The notes beneath the pieces were generated by a model. That model was given only the letters and a program-made list of their open reading frames with translations, was not told the origin of the DNA and searched no databases. A program made the translations under genes and the position numbers. This document shows, piece after piece, positions 1-8,552 of a DNA stretch of 64,000 bases. Numbering within the stretch: the first letter of the stretch is position 1; every line of letters starts with the position of its first letter. Origin of the DNA: Streptomyces sp. NBC_00459 (GTDB taxonomy: Bacteria; Actinomycetota; Actinomycetes; Streptomycetales; Streptomycetaceae); assembly GCF_036013955.1 (NCBI RefSeq), contig NZ_CP107903.1, forward strand, positions 496,001 to 560,000, written 5' to 3'.

Positions 1-501
1 GCGCTGTGGCACATCAGCGCCGCGCAACTGAAGAACAAGCGCGTGCAACTGCCCCTGAACGTGGGGGTGGACCTGAGCAGGTCGCCGATGGTCTATGACG
101 ACGGTTTCAACGGCAACGGCCTGGTCGTCACCGGCGACGGACGCTACGTCCTGCTCGCCGACTACAACGACTACACCTTCTACCGCGTCGACACGATCAC
201 CCACAAGGTCGTCCCGATCGACCTCGACGGCGCCAAGGGCATCTCCGGCGACGGCCTGCTGCTGCAGGGCCACACCCTCACCGCGGTCACCGAACTGGAC
301 CATCCCGAGGGGCAGATCGCGACCCTCGAACTGAGCCACGACTACACCAGGGCCAAGCTCGTGCGCACCGTCCACGGCCACGGCATGCACAGCCCGTCCA
401 CGGCCGCCTTCGACGGTCATGACCTGCTGATCGTCAACTTCCAGTTCCAGATCGCCGACCCGCACCTGCCGTTCAACGTGGTGCGAGTCCACGCCCGGTA
501 G
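1..501 (+). CDS. SMP-30/NHL-like beta-propeller protein, C-terminal part
   Basis: The frame enters from the left edge and ends at a TAG at 499-501, so only the last 166 residues are visible. The blade-like repeats (for example YVLLADYNDYTFYRVD and GDGLLLQGHTLTAV) and the ending NFQF..LPFNVVRV resemble Streptomyces SMP-30/gluconolactonase-like propellers, which are often exported sugar-lactone or unknown-ligand proteins. No catalytic residues can be assigned from this half. A second, different SMP-30-like fragment starts in another frame right at the stop codon, so this end of the gene may lie at a recombination junction. The fold call is fairly safe; the substrate is unknown. Confidence 0.6.
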   Translation, partial: ALWHISAAQLKNKRVQLPLNVGVDLSRSPMVYDDGFNGNGLVVTGDGRYVLLADYNDYTFYRVDTITHKVVPIDLDGAKGISGDGLLLQGHTLTAVTELDHPEGQIATLELSHDYTRAKLVRTVHGHGMHSPSTAAFDGHDLLIVNFQFQIADPHLPFNVVRVHAR

Positions 502-750
502 CCTCTACGTCACCGACTCCGTGCACGGCGTCATCTACCGCGTCCCCGCACACGGTGGCAAGGCGACCCTCTGGGCGGGCGGCGAGGCCCTACGGCCCAG
601 CACGTTCGCCGGCGCCAACGGACTGAAGCTGCACAACGGCGCCGTCTGGGCCACCAACCTCGACAAGGGCACCGTCCTGCGCATCCCGGTCACCGCACGC
701 GGCACGGCCGGAAAGATACAGGTCCACGCGACCGGCATGCCGTCGAGGCC
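500..750 (+). pseudogene. Internal fragment of a second SMP-30-like gene
   Basis: In the +2 frame the peptide beginning SLYVTDSVHGVIYRVPAHGG and running to TAGKIQVHATGM looks like the middle of an SMP-30/gluconolactonase-like protein (propeller blades with GANGLKLHNGAVWATNLDKG). It has no start region: its 5' side is the end of the preceding gene. It also has no family C-terminus: similarity stops about 15 bases before the convergent molybdoenzyme. I read it as a relic of a paralogue truncated on both sides. A start at 521 could give a 93-residue peptide, but there is no ribosome binding site for it. Confidence 0.5.
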
Positions 751-756
751 CGGCCG

Positions 757-2043
757 TCACACGACGGTCACCGGATGCCGGACCACGCCGTTGAACAGAT
801 AGCCCTGCGCGTTGGTCACGGCGACGTCCGGCTGCGTACGGCCGGCCGTGTCCGTGGCGCGGGCCAGCAGATGGGTGGCGCCGGGCTCGTCCGGCAGCCA
901 CCCGAGGGACCAGCGGGTCCAGGTAGCGGCGCGGGGCCGGTCGTGCAGACGGGCGGGCCGCCAGTTCGTGCCGCCGTCGGTACTGACGTCGACCCGGGCG
1001 ACGGCACCCGCACCCGACCACGACCGTCCGTGCATTTCGTGTCTGCGACCCGCCTCGACGGTCGCCCCGCTCGCGAGTTCGAAGGCACTCTTCGTGGTCT
1101 GCCGGGTAAGCGGGGCGCTGCCGCCCTCCGGGTAGGAGGGGCCGAAGAGCCGGTAGAAGGTGGTGTTCCACGGCGAGTAGAGCGGCTCCGCCGACACCTC
1201 GATGTCGCCGACCCACTTGATCGACGCGATCCCCACCCAGGAGGGCACCAGCACCCGTACGGGGTATCCGTGGTCGTACGGAAGCGGCTCATCGTTCATC
1301 TCGTACGCCAGCAGTACGTCGTCCAGCGCCTTGGCCAGCGGCAGCGGTCGGCGCACCCGGCCCAGGCTCTCGCCGCCGCTGACGTACTCGGCGTCCAGGC
1401 CGCGTGGCTGCACGTCCACGGCGCGCGGGGAGAGTCCGGCCCTGCGCAGCACGTCGGAAAGGCGTGCCCCGCGCCAGCGGGCGACGCCTATCGCTCCCAG
1501 GGTCCACGCGGTGCCGGTGACCGTCTCGCCCTGCTGCGTCGTGTAGTAGGAGCGCCCGTTTCCGGCACACTCGACGAAGGCGGTGCGGGTGACCGCCGGC
1601 AGGGCTCGCAGATCGTCGTACCCGAACTCCACCGGCCGGTCCTCGCCGTGGGCGCCGCGCAGTCCGCTCCCCCACAGTCGCAGTCGCCAGTCGTCGGCCT
1701 CCAGGACGGGGGTGGCGGTGTGGTTGCGCACGAAGAACCGCTCGTTGGGGGTGTGGTGGCCGGTTCCGCGCAGTGCCTCCCAGCGGGTCTCGGCGTTGGT
1801 GCCGCGCGTGATGAACCACTCGGGCGGCAGGGGCTTGACGATCGGTCCGGCGGCGGCAGCGGCGTGGGCGGGCAGCATGGTGCCGAGCGCGGTCCCGGCG
1901 GCGGTGGCGGCCAGCAGGGTGAGCAGCCGACGGCGGGTGACCCCGTCGGCCCTGGCGTCACCGGCGAGCCACTGACGCAGCCTGCGGCGGTCGTAGTCGG
2001 TTTCGTAGCGGTCGCCGGCGGGGTTGGGGGTGACCGAAGGCAT
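757..2043 (-). CDS. Tat-exported sulfite-oxidase-family molybdopterin oxidoreductase
   Basis: The product has 428 residues. A twin-arginine signal lies near residues 35-65 (TRRRLLTLLAATAAG, then a cleavable alanine-rich stretch), so the enzyme acts outside the membrane. The molybdopterin domain follows (about 75-300), with the molybdenum-ligand cysteine at Cys159 in FVECAGNGRSYY. The C-terminal Mo-co dimerisation domain runs from about 300 to 428 (VDVSTDGGTNW). The family oxidises sulfite or reduces sulfoxide-type substrates; the specific substrate cannot be read here. The ATG is preceded by GAGGA at good spacing. It has no co-transcribed cytochrome partner, and its 3' end faces the SMP-30 relic. 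Confidence 0.85.
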   Translation of the reverse strand: MPSVTPNPAGDRYETDYDRRRLRQWLAGDARADGVTRRRLLTLLAATAAGTALGTMLPAHAAAAAGPIVKPLPPEWFITRGTNAETRWEALRGTGHHTPNERFFVRNHTATPVLEADDWRLRLWGSGLRGAHGEDRPVEFGYDDLRALPAVTRTAFVECAGNGRSYYTTQQGETVTGTAWTLGAIGVARWRGARLSDVLRRAGLSPRAVDVQPRGLDAEYVSGGESLGRVRRPLPLAKALDDVLLAYEMNDEPLPYDHGYPVRVLVPSWVGIASIKWVGDIEVSAEPLYSPWNTTFYRLFGPSYPEGGSAPLTRQTTKSAFELASGATVEAGRRHEMHGRSWSGAGAVARVDVSTDGGTNWRPARLHDRPRAATWTRWSLGWLPDEPGATHLLARATDTAGRTQPDVAVTNAQGYLFNGVVRHPVTVV

Positions 2044-2638
2044 GGCGAGTCCTCGTCATGAGAGGGCGGAACGGCGCGGGAGGGGGCGGTGCGGTCACGT
2101 CGCACCCAACTCGACTGCCTCATAGGGCAGTTGACGCCGACGTCAGAAAGCGTGTGATCAGCCGGTCGTCCGACACAGCGCGGCGGCGACACGGACGAGG
2201 TCCACGGCGCGGCGGCGGGTCAGAGGCTCTGACAACGGCATGGCGGGATGCAAACACGTGCGGCGGATCGTGTCAACGGAGCCTTCGCGTCACTCCCGTC
2301 CCCGGCTCGGGGCAAGTCGTCGTCCGGAACCGGTACTTACCCGCGTCGAGGATCTGCGCGGTGTCGCCGACCGGTTCGGTCTGCCGGTGGAGAATCCGCG
2401 ACAGCGGTGCGGGAGCCCCGACTCGGGCGTCCCTGGCTCCGGGGCGGTCGACCGCAGACTCGCGGCCCTCGACACCGAGACCGACCGCCTGACCCGTCTG
2501 CGCACCGGCCTGGCACAGCGCGCATAGGGGCAGCGATGAAGCCCTCATGGCGGCAGGTTCCCTTACAGGGGGCGGCGAACGTGGTGAGCAGCACGGTCGT
2601 ACCGCCGGGGCACCTCCACGCGCTCGCTCGCCACTCGG
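2044..2638. other. Long gene-free stretch with a possible regulator relic
   Basis: About 600 bases without a convincing gene. About 70 bases before the molybdoenzyme start is an inverted repeat ACTGCC-6-GGCAGT (2114-2131), a possible operator. Between about 2330 and 2527 the + strand reads as a peptide ending AALDTETDRLTRLRTGLAQRA and then a stop. That resembles the coiled-coil tail of MerR-family regulators without its DNA-binding domain, so it may be a decayed regulator. The rest holds nothing recognisable. Confidence 0.3.
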
Positions 2639-3598
2639 CTACTCGCCTGTCTCGTGCTCCGAACGATCCCTGCCCGGCGGCTCGTTGCGGGTGATCACGA
2701 CCGGCGCGTCCGCCTCCGCCCGTGCGCGGTCCGACGCCGTCGCGATCTCCTCACGGGTCCATTCCCTGTACAGGCGCTCCCCGTGGGCATCGGTGATGTC
2801 GATGACCACACCGGTCCACTCCTCGGCGGGCTGTTCGGGGACGAGTCCCAACTCGTACACAGCGTCCTGGAGGAGGGATTCGGTGACGCGTATGCCGGTG
2901 AGTCTCTCGGCCAGAGCGAAAACCGCCGCCTTCCGGTCGACGTCCGGGGCGCTCTCGTCGTGCTCCCCCTCGGAGGTCAGGGGGAAGCCGACTTCCCGCA
3001 GCAGGGGGACCAGCTCATCGGGGGTGCTGCCGTCGCGCGACGAGGGGCCTTCGAACGTCGTACGGAGCTCACCGTCCTCGAACCAGTGGAAGAGGTGGAT
3101 GGGCTTGCCGCCGTTGGTCGAGTGCCCCACGACCCGGCCGCCCTTCGACAACGTCTCCACGCACTGCGCCGCGATCCCCAGGCCGCCGTCGAAGCCAAGG
3201 ACGAGTGTCCAGTCGCCGTTCTCGCCCGGAACGCTGAACGCGCCCGCGACGTAGGACTCGTCCCAGTAGTCGCCATCCACCTCGTCGCGGTGAGCGCCCT
3301 CCGCCTCGATCAGACCGGCCGTTCCCGCTCCCGTGCCGCGCGGTTCCGCCTCCATCGCGCGCAGCACCTCGCGCGGGGTCCGCCCCCGTATCAGCGTCAG
3401 GGTGTATCCGCCCTCCATCATGTGGCGGAAGAGCGGCGAGCTACGAATCCAGGCGTAGTTGTGTGCGGTCACCAAGTTCATACGGCGCAGTGTGCCTAAT
3501 GCCTCTGACAACGCGCGGTGGAGTCGCTCGTCGCGCTCCTCGGCCGCCTTGCCCCGGCCGGCAACCGCTGACATTGACGGAATACGACGGCGATCCAT
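2639..3598 (-). CDS. Hypothetical protein, DUF6461-like
   Basis: A predicted soluble 319-residue protein with no signal peptide or membrane segment. The central part (about residues 65-185: LTLIRGRTPREVLRAM, then GDWTLVLGFDGGLGI and GKPIHLFHWFEDG) resembles the actinobacterial DUF6461 family, whose function is unknown. The C-terminal third is acidic and helical. The start is uncertain: ATG at 3598 is used, but an in-frame ATG eight codons later (at 3574) is also possible. It stands alone between the gene-free stretch and the leader-peptide operon on the other strand. No function is proposed. Confidence 0.6.
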   Translation of the reverse strand: MDRRRIPSMSAVAGRGKAAEERDERLHRALSEALGTLRRMNLVTAHNYAWIRSSPLFRHMMEGGYTLTLIRGRTPREVLRAMEAEPRGTGAGTAGLIEAEGAHRDEVDGDYWDESYVAGAFSVPGENGDWTLVLGFDGGLGIAAQCVETLSKGGRVVGHSTNGGKPIHLFHWFEDGELRTTFEGPSSRDGSTPDELVPLLREVGFPLTSEGEHDESAPDVDRKAAVFALAERLTGIRVTESLLQDAVYELGLVPEQPAEEWTGVVIDITDAHGERLYREWTREEIATASDRARAEADAPVVITRNEPPGRDRSEHETGE

Positions 3599-3681
3599 AA
3601 GGTTTCAAGCAGTATTGGGTGTCGGCGCCAAGCCTAGGTTTGCCGACCGGCACCACGCCAGGCACTGGGAACACAAGGGGG

Positions 3682-3804
3682 ATGAGCGTGCGGCACAGCA
3701 GCGGCTCAGGTTCCTCCGTCGCGGCTGCCGCGGCACGTTCCCGGTTCTCCCGCCGCCGGCACATCGACCTGCAGCGCATCAGCAGCTGCCTCTGTCTCGG
3801 CTGA
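3682..3804 (+). CDS. Putative cysteine-responsive leader peptide
   Basis: A 40-codon frame starting at an ATG after AAGGGGG and ending in RRRHIDLQRISSCLCLG followed by TGA. The basic patch, the HIDL motif and the terminal serine/cysteine run (Cys codons TGC and TGT near the stop) match the short 'putative leader peptides' found upstream of sulfur-metabolism genes in Streptomyces. Related polycysteine upstream frames in mycobacteria attenuate the downstream operon when cysteine is plentiful. It lies 151 bases before the DUF1684 gene on the same strand. A role as a ribosome-stalling sensor is inferred. A short hairpin (CGCAC/GTGCG) downstream is the only secondary-structure hint I could see. 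Confidence 0.6.
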   Translation: MSVRHSSGSGSSVAAAAARSRFSRRRHIDLQRISSCLCLG

Positions 3805-3955
3805 CTCGCAGCGACTTCCCTGCCTTTCTCGTCCTGCCTCTCCGTCCGCACCCACCCGTGCGTGCGTGACGGCTTTCAGAGGTACGCCGACGAGCCCTTC
3901 ACCCACCCTGCCCCGGCCGGAGCCGATCCGGGCCACCGGCAACGAAGGAGCACGC

Positions 3956-4780
3956 ATGACCGTCCAGGACACCACCGCAGACCTGTCCGCGTTCACCCAC
4001 GACTGGCAGGAGTGGCACACCGCGCAGGAGGCACGGCTCACCGCCCCGCACGGATTCCTCGCCATCACCGGCCTGCACTGGCTCAGCGACGAGCCGCAGC
4101 GTTTCCCCGACGCTCCGGGCGCCTGGTCGACCGGCTCCGACGGGGTCGTCGTGTTCCTCGACGACGGTGAGGAACTGGTCGTCGACGGCACCCCCGTGCA
4201 CGGCGAGCACCACTTCGGGGTGCTCCCGGAGCGCGGCGGAGTCGACGCGGTCTGGGGTGACGCCGTGATCGAGGTGGCAAAGCGCGGCGGTCACGACATA
4301 GTCCGTCCCCGGCACCCGAACGCCCCTCTGCGCACCGCGTTCACCGGCACGCCCGCCTACGCCCCGCATCCCCGTTGGGCGGTGACCGGCCGCTACACGG
4401 CCTTCGACGAGCCGCGGCCGACGACCGTGGGCGCGGCGGTCGAGGGCCTTGAGCACGTGTACGACGCTCCGGGCCGGGTCGAGTTCGAGTTGGAGGGAGA
4501 GTCCCTGGCCCTGACCGCGTTCCCCGGACACAGCCCGGGGAGTCTGCTCGTGCTGTTCACCGACGCCACCTCCGGGGTCACCACCTACGCGGCCAACCGG
4601 GCACTCGCCCTCGACGCGCCCACCGCCGACGGCACGGTCGTCCTGGACTTCAACCGGTCGGCGAACCTGCCCTGCGCCTACACCGACCTGGCCACCTGCC
4701 CGCTGCCGCCGGCCGAGAACCGGCTGCCCGTCGCGGTCGAGGCCGGGGAGAAGATCCCCCGCGAGCGCGGCGGCTCCTGA
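3956..4780 (+). CDS. DUF1684 domain protein
   Basis: A 274-residue cytosolic protein of the DUF1684 family (COG3358). Diagnostic stretches are FLAITGLHWL near residue 30, WAVTGRYTAFD in the middle, and the C-terminal signature DFNRSANLPCAYTD..ATCPLPPAENRLPVAVEAGEK. The family's biochemical role is not established; members are often encoded beside flavin monooxygenases, as here. The start at 3956 is chosen for the AAGGAG seven bases upstream; an earlier in-frame ATG at 3866 has no such site. The gene is downstream of the putative cysteine leader peptide and 60 bases before the luciferase-like gene, so a sulfur-scavenging operon is inferred. Confidence 0.85.
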   Translation: MTVQDTTADLSAFTHDWQEWHTAQEARLTAPHGFLAITGLHWLSDEPQRFPDAPGAWSTGSDGVVVFLDDGEELVVDGTPVHGEHHFGVLPERGGVDAVWGDAVIEVAKRGGHDIVRPRHPNAPLRTAFTGTPAYAPHPRWAVTGRYTAFDEPRPTTVGAAVEGLEHVYDAPGRVEFELEGESLALTAFPGHSPGSLLVLFTDATSGVTTYAANRALALDAPTADGTVVLDFNRSANLPCAYTDLATCPLPPAENRLPVAVEAGEKIPRERGGS

Positions 4781-4840
4781 TCGTCCGGTCCGGCGCCGCC
4801 TCGACGACGACCACGAACGACCCGGAGGGACGAGCACCAT

Positions 4841-5881
4841 ATGAGCACCCCCGCGATCGACTCACTGGCCCTTCTCACCCCGGGCAACTTCGCCGACGAC
4901 GACCCGTACACCGGCCTGGAGGAAACCCTGCAGTTGTTCGAGTACGGCGAACGGATCGGCTTCGACGGTGCCTGGATCCGGCAACGCCATCTCGAACACG
5001 GCGTCGGGTCGGCCGCGGTGTTCCTCGCCGCGGCCGGTCAGCGCACCGAGCGGGTCGAGCTGGGTACCGCCGTCATCCCGATCGGGTACGAGAGCCCGTT
5101 CCGCCTCGCCGAGGACCTGGCACTGGCCGACGTACTGTCCCGAGGCCGGCTCCAGGTCGGCCTCAGCACCGGCATGCCGCACGCCGCACTCCTCGGCGAC
5201 CTGGTGCACGACGGGGACTGGCGAGGCTTCGACCTGTCGTACGGCAGGATCGCCCGCGTCGTCGACCACCTCCGCGGCGACTACCTGGGCGGCCCGGACA
5301 CGGTCATCCAGTCGCCCGGCAACACTCAGCGGCCACGTCTGCAACCGCACGACCCCGGCCTGGTGGACCGGGTCTGGTACGGCGGCGGGAGTCTGCGGTC
5401 GATCCGGTGGGCCGCGGAGCACGGCCTGAACCTGCTCACCGGCAACATCGTGACCGGCGAGGGCACCGACGACTTCACGGCGGCCCAGCTCGGACTGGTC
5501 TCCGAGTACCGACACGCCCTCCCCGAGGGCCGGCCTGCCCGGCTGGCGCTGGGGCGGGTGATCGTGCCGTTCGACAGTGCGGACGCGTCCACGCGGGCGC
5601 GCTACCGGGAGTACGCCGCCGGTCGGCACGCCCGCACTCTGGCACCGCAGGGTCCGAAGCGGACCCTGTTCGCCCCGGACGTGGTCGGGACCGCGGAACA
5701 GATCCTGGAGCAACTGGCCGCGGATCCCGTGGTCGCGGCCGTCTCGGAGTTGCGCCTGGAGCTGCCGTACGAGTTCGACCGGGGCGACTACGAGCAGATC
5801 CTGCACGACGTACGGCACTTGATCGCGCCCGAGCTGGGCTGGCGTCCGCACACCGCACTGCTGCACGGAGCGAGCCGGTGA
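4841..5881 (+). CDS. LLM-class flavin-dependent oxidoreductase
   Basis: A 346-residue luciferase-like (beta/alpha)8 monooxygenase. Family features are the N-terminal strand and loop IDSLALLTPG, GAWIRQRHLE, VELGTAVIPIGYESPFRLAEDLALADVLSRGRLQVGL near residues 70-110, and the C-terminal half carrying VGTAEQILEQL. Such enzymes use reduced FMN or F420 and often desulfonate or oxidise small organosulfur compounds; the leader peptide upstream makes an organosulfur substrate plausible but unproven. CGGAGGGAC precedes the ATG. It is probably co-transcribed with the DUF1684 gene and converges on the PL4 lyase gene, 39 bases away. Confidence 0.85.
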   Translation: MSTPAIDSLALLTPGNFADDDPYTGLEETLQLFEYGERIGFDGAWIRQRHLEHGVGSAAVFLAAAGQRTERVELGTAVIPIGYESPFRLAEDLALADVLSRGRLQVGLSTGMPHAALLGDLVHDGDWRGFDLSYGRIARVVDHLRGDYLGGPDTVIQSPGNTQRPRLQPHDPGLVDRVWYGGGSLRSIRWAAEHGLNLLTGNIVTGEGTDDFTAAQLGLVSEYRHALPEGRPARLALGRVIVPFDSADASTRARYREYAAGRHARTLAPQGPKRTLFAPDVVGTAEQILEQLAADPVVAAVSELRLELPYEFDRGDYEQILHDVRHLIAPELGWRPHTALLHGASR

Positions 5882-5920
5882 ACGGACGTGCCGCGCCCCT
5901 GCCGTCTGCCGGTCGCGCGC

Positions 5921-7567
5921 TCAGAGCAGGTCGAGGGCGTCGAAACCGTAGCTCGGGCTGAGGTAGCCCCCGCCGCCCGCCGAGCCGCTCGCGGCGTCGA
6001 TGCGCAGGGTGTTGGTGCCGGTCAGCAACTGGGCGGCGGGGATGACGTATGCGTACGTGTGGTTGTTGCCTCGGTAGCTGCCGACGGTCAGGGTCCGGGT
6101 GGACGGCTCGGTGGCCGCGGCCGGGACCGCGGAGGTCCAGGTGTTGTTGACGGTGATCTGGGGGCGTCCGTTCGCCTTGGCGGTGGTGATGCCGATTCGC
6201 AGGGTGCGGTCGGCGGCGGCCTGGGCGGCGGTGAGGCTGAAGGAGATGAGCAGGCCCTGGTTGATCTCCTTGAACTGGTAGGCGGGCCAGGCCGAGGGCG
6301 TCGAGGTGCCGATGACGTAGGTGCCGGCGGTCCAGGCGGCGGCGCGGGAGTCCGAGGGATGGGCGTAGGTGACGAGGGAGGCGTTCTTGAAGCCGGTCGG
6401 GGCGCCGTTCCAGTCGCCGATGCGCCAGAGGGCGGTGTCGGCGGCGGGGTCTGAGGTGATCGTGATGGTGTGCAGGGTCGTGGCGGCGCCCGCGGTGACC
6501 GTGACGTTCTCGGTGTGCACGGCGAGTTCGCCCTTGTAGACGGTGAGGGTGTAGGTGCCGGGAAGGATGCCCTTGACCGAGTACTTGCCGGTGTCCGCGT
6601 CCGCCTTCCCCCAGTACTGGGCCACCGAGTTGGCCACGCCCACGACATAGGGGTACGAGGTGTCCCGTCCCGCGAGCCCGTTGCCGACGATCCGCCCGCG
6701 ACCGCCCGCGCCGGTCCAGCCGGTGAGGCCGAGTGCGTCGACCCAGGCGGTGTTGTCGCGCCCGGACACGGCGGCGGTCGGCGCGGATCCGTCGGTGAAG
6801 GCGAGGACGTACGGGCCGTGCAGACCGAAGCGCTCGGGCTCCGTCTGGCCTTCCGCGTAGTAGAGGTGCTCGTAGAGTCCGGCGCCCGACTCGTTGCCGT
6901 GGCGCAGGAGTTGGCGGACGAAGGGGCCGCCCGAGTCCTTCTCCTTGTTGGTGCGCACGACCCAGATCGAGGCGGCCGAGGCACTGAAGCCGAAGTAGTC
7001 GTAGTCGATGGTCCGCAGGTTGGCGAAGTGCTTGGACCGGGTGGTGCCGTCGGTCTTGGCGAAGACGTCGGCCGACTCGATGACGGTGTCGGAGTTGGAC
7101 CAGGTGTCCGGGTAGGTGGTGGGGAAGATGCCGGGCTTGAGGCGCGCGATGTAGCGGCTGGCGGTGACGGAGGTGTCCGGCTTGTAGGTGAACAGGTAGA
7201 TGTTGTTCTCGCCGCTGCGGGCCGCGTAGTAGTGGATCAGGGTGCCGTGGACGACCTTGATGAGGACGACGCCGGTGGTGGGCGTGGAGACGGTGACCGT
7301 CGAGGCGCCGAGACCGCTCTCGATGTGGGAGTTCTTGCCGTCGTAGCCCTGGTACTGGGTGCCGTTGTAGGCGAATGACGAGAGGTCGCCGTTGCTGTGG
7401 TCGACCTTGAAGACCAGGCCGGCCCCGGTGTCGACTACGTAGTTGGTCCCGTCGTCGGTGTAGCCGAAGCTCGCGGCCGAGGCGGTGACGGGGGTGGCGA
7501 GGGCCAGGGCGAGTCCGGCGGCCGAGGCGAGGACGGTACGGCGGGAGAGCGGGCTGTCGTAGGACAT
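5921..7567 (-). CDS. Secreted rhamnogalacturonan lyase, PL4 family
   Basis: A 548-residue enzyme with a twin-arginine signal (SRRTVLASAAGLALALATP) ending near residue 32. The N-terminal beta-sandwich catalytic domain covers about 35-330. A small FnIII-like domain follows (TYTLTVYKGELAVHTENVTV). The C-terminal carbohydrate-binding-like domain carries WRIGDWNGAPTGFKNA, the usual PL4 arrangement. It would cleave rhamnogalacturonan-I backbones outside the cell by beta-elimination. The start at 7567 is chosen because the Tat motif follows at once and CTGGAG lies eight bases upstream; the frame stays open to 7681 but that adds no plausible sequence. It is divergent from the DUF6250 and PL26-like genes, forming one pectin locus. 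Confidence 0.85.
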   Translation of the reverse strand: MSYDSPLSRRTVLASAAGLALALATPVTASAASFGYTDDGTNYVVDTGAGLVFKVDHSNGDLSSFAYNGTQYQGYDGKNSHIESGLGASTVTVSTPTTGVVLIKVVHGTLIHYYAARSGENNIYLFTYKPDTSVTASRYIARLKPGIFPTTYPDTWSNSDTVIESADVFAKTDGTTRSKHFANLRTIDYDYFGFSASAASIWVVRTNKEKDSGGPFVRQLLRHGNESGAGLYEHLYYAEGQTEPERFGLHGPYVLAFTDGSAPTAAVSGRDNTAWVDALGLTGWTGAGGRGRIVGNGLAGRDTSYPYVVGVANSVAQYWGKADADTGKYSVKGILPGTYTLTVYKGELAVHTENVTVTAGAATTLHTITITSDPAADTALWRIGDWNGAPTGFKNASLVTYAHPSDSRAAAWTAGTYVIGTSTPSAWPAYQFKEINQGLLISFSLTAAQAAADRTLRIGITTAKANGRPQITVNNTWTSAVPAAATEPSTRTLTVGSYRGNNHTYAYVIPAAQLLTGTNTLRIDAASGSAGGGGYLSPSYGFDALDLL

Positions 7568-7820
7568 GCGGACAACTCCAGTGACGCGAGGGAGGGTTGG
7601 GGAGGGGGCACCCCAACCCTGCCTGTCAGGGCGACTCCGCACGAAGATCACCGAGCGATGATCATGAAGCTGTAACAGCACGTCACACTCGGTCCCAACA
7701 TGCGGGATTCGACGGCGAATCGGCTTGATCGTGAACGCTTCTTTTCACTTCTGTGGCATTTACTGATTGGAAGGGTTGATTTCCGTACGCTTCTGGCCGT
7801 CCACAGAAAGGGATCTTCCG
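7568..7820. promoter_or_regulatory. Divergent promoter region of the pectin locus
   Basis: A 253-base region between divergent lyase genes. It contains an unusually A/T-rich core (about 7725-7800, for example TTCTTTTCACTTCTG and CATTTACTGATTGG), which stands out from the surrounding GC-rich sequence and probably holds both promoters. No clear palindromic operator was seen. Confidence 0.4.
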
Positions 7821-8552
7821 ATGCGCCACACCTGGGCCACCGTCGTGGTGAGTCTCGCAGCCGCGTTCACCACCGCCCTGTCCACCGGTGCCGCCGCCGC
7901 ACCGAGCGGTCAAGGCCCTTACCACCACCGCCAGTTGCTTGCCCGCGACGACTTCCGGCACGGCACCGGCCAGTGGTCGGCCGAGCTGGAGAAGGGCGGC
8001 AGCGTCACGGCGAAGCACGGCGTGCTGGACGTGGACGTGCCCGCCGGGGCCTCGGTGTGGTTCAAGCGGCCGTTCTCCGGCCGCTACGAGATCGACTTCA
8101 CGGCCACCCCGGTATCGGCGGGCGGTGTCAACGACCGGGTCAGCGACCTCAACTCCTTCTGGAACGCCCGGGATCCGAAATCCCCGGCGAACCTGTTCGC
8201 CACGACCCGCAGCGGCGCCCTGGCCGACTACGACCAGCTCACCACGTACTACGCGGGCCTCGGCGCGAACTCCAACACCACCACCCGGCTCCGCCGTTAC
8301 GTGGGCGTGGCGGGCGAGCGGCCCCTGATCTACGACTACACCTCGCCGCTGCTCACCGCGAACGAACCCAACCGCATCCGGCTGGTCTCCGACGGCAAGC
8401 ACATCCAGTACTGGGACAACGGCGAGCTGGTCTTCGACTACATCGACGAGAACCCGTACACCAGCGGCTGGTTCGCCTTCCGCACCACCTGGAGTCACTT
8501 CCACATCAGCGACTTCCGCGTCTGGCGCCTCCAGGGCGGTCACCGTGGCTGA
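7821..8552 (+). CDS. Secreted DUF6250 protein, probable pectin-locus component
   Basis: A 243-residue protein with a Sec signal (ATVVVSLAAAFTTALS..AAAA), cleaved near residue 29. The mature part is a single jelly-roll-like domain (LARDDFRHGTGQWSAELEKGG, WFKRPFSGRYEIDF, a central DLNSFWNARDP and a terminal HFHISDFRVWRL), matching the DUF6250 family found beside polysaccharide lyases. It is likely a carbohydrate-binding or accessory lyase domain; no catalytic residues can be assigned. AAAGGGA precedes the ATG. Its stop overlaps the start of the following lyase gene by eight bases, so the two are translationally coupled. Confidence 0.75.
   Translation: MRHTWATVVVSLAAAFTTALSTGAAAAPSGQGPYHHRQLLARDDFRHGTGQWSAELEKGGSVTAKHGVLDVDVPAGASVWFKRPFSGRYEIDFTATPVSAGGVNDRVSDLNSFWNARDPKSPANLFATTRSGALADYDQLTTYYAGLGANSNTTTRLRRYVGVAGERPLIYDYTSPLLTANEPNRIRLVSDGKHIQYWDNGELVFDYIDENPYTSGWFAFRTTWSHFHISDFRVWRLQGGHRG

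Noticed and set aside
5475..7616. A 713-codon open frame on the minus strand
   Set aside because: Arginine/proline-rich shadow of the PL4 gene in another frame, extending over the luciferase-like gene.
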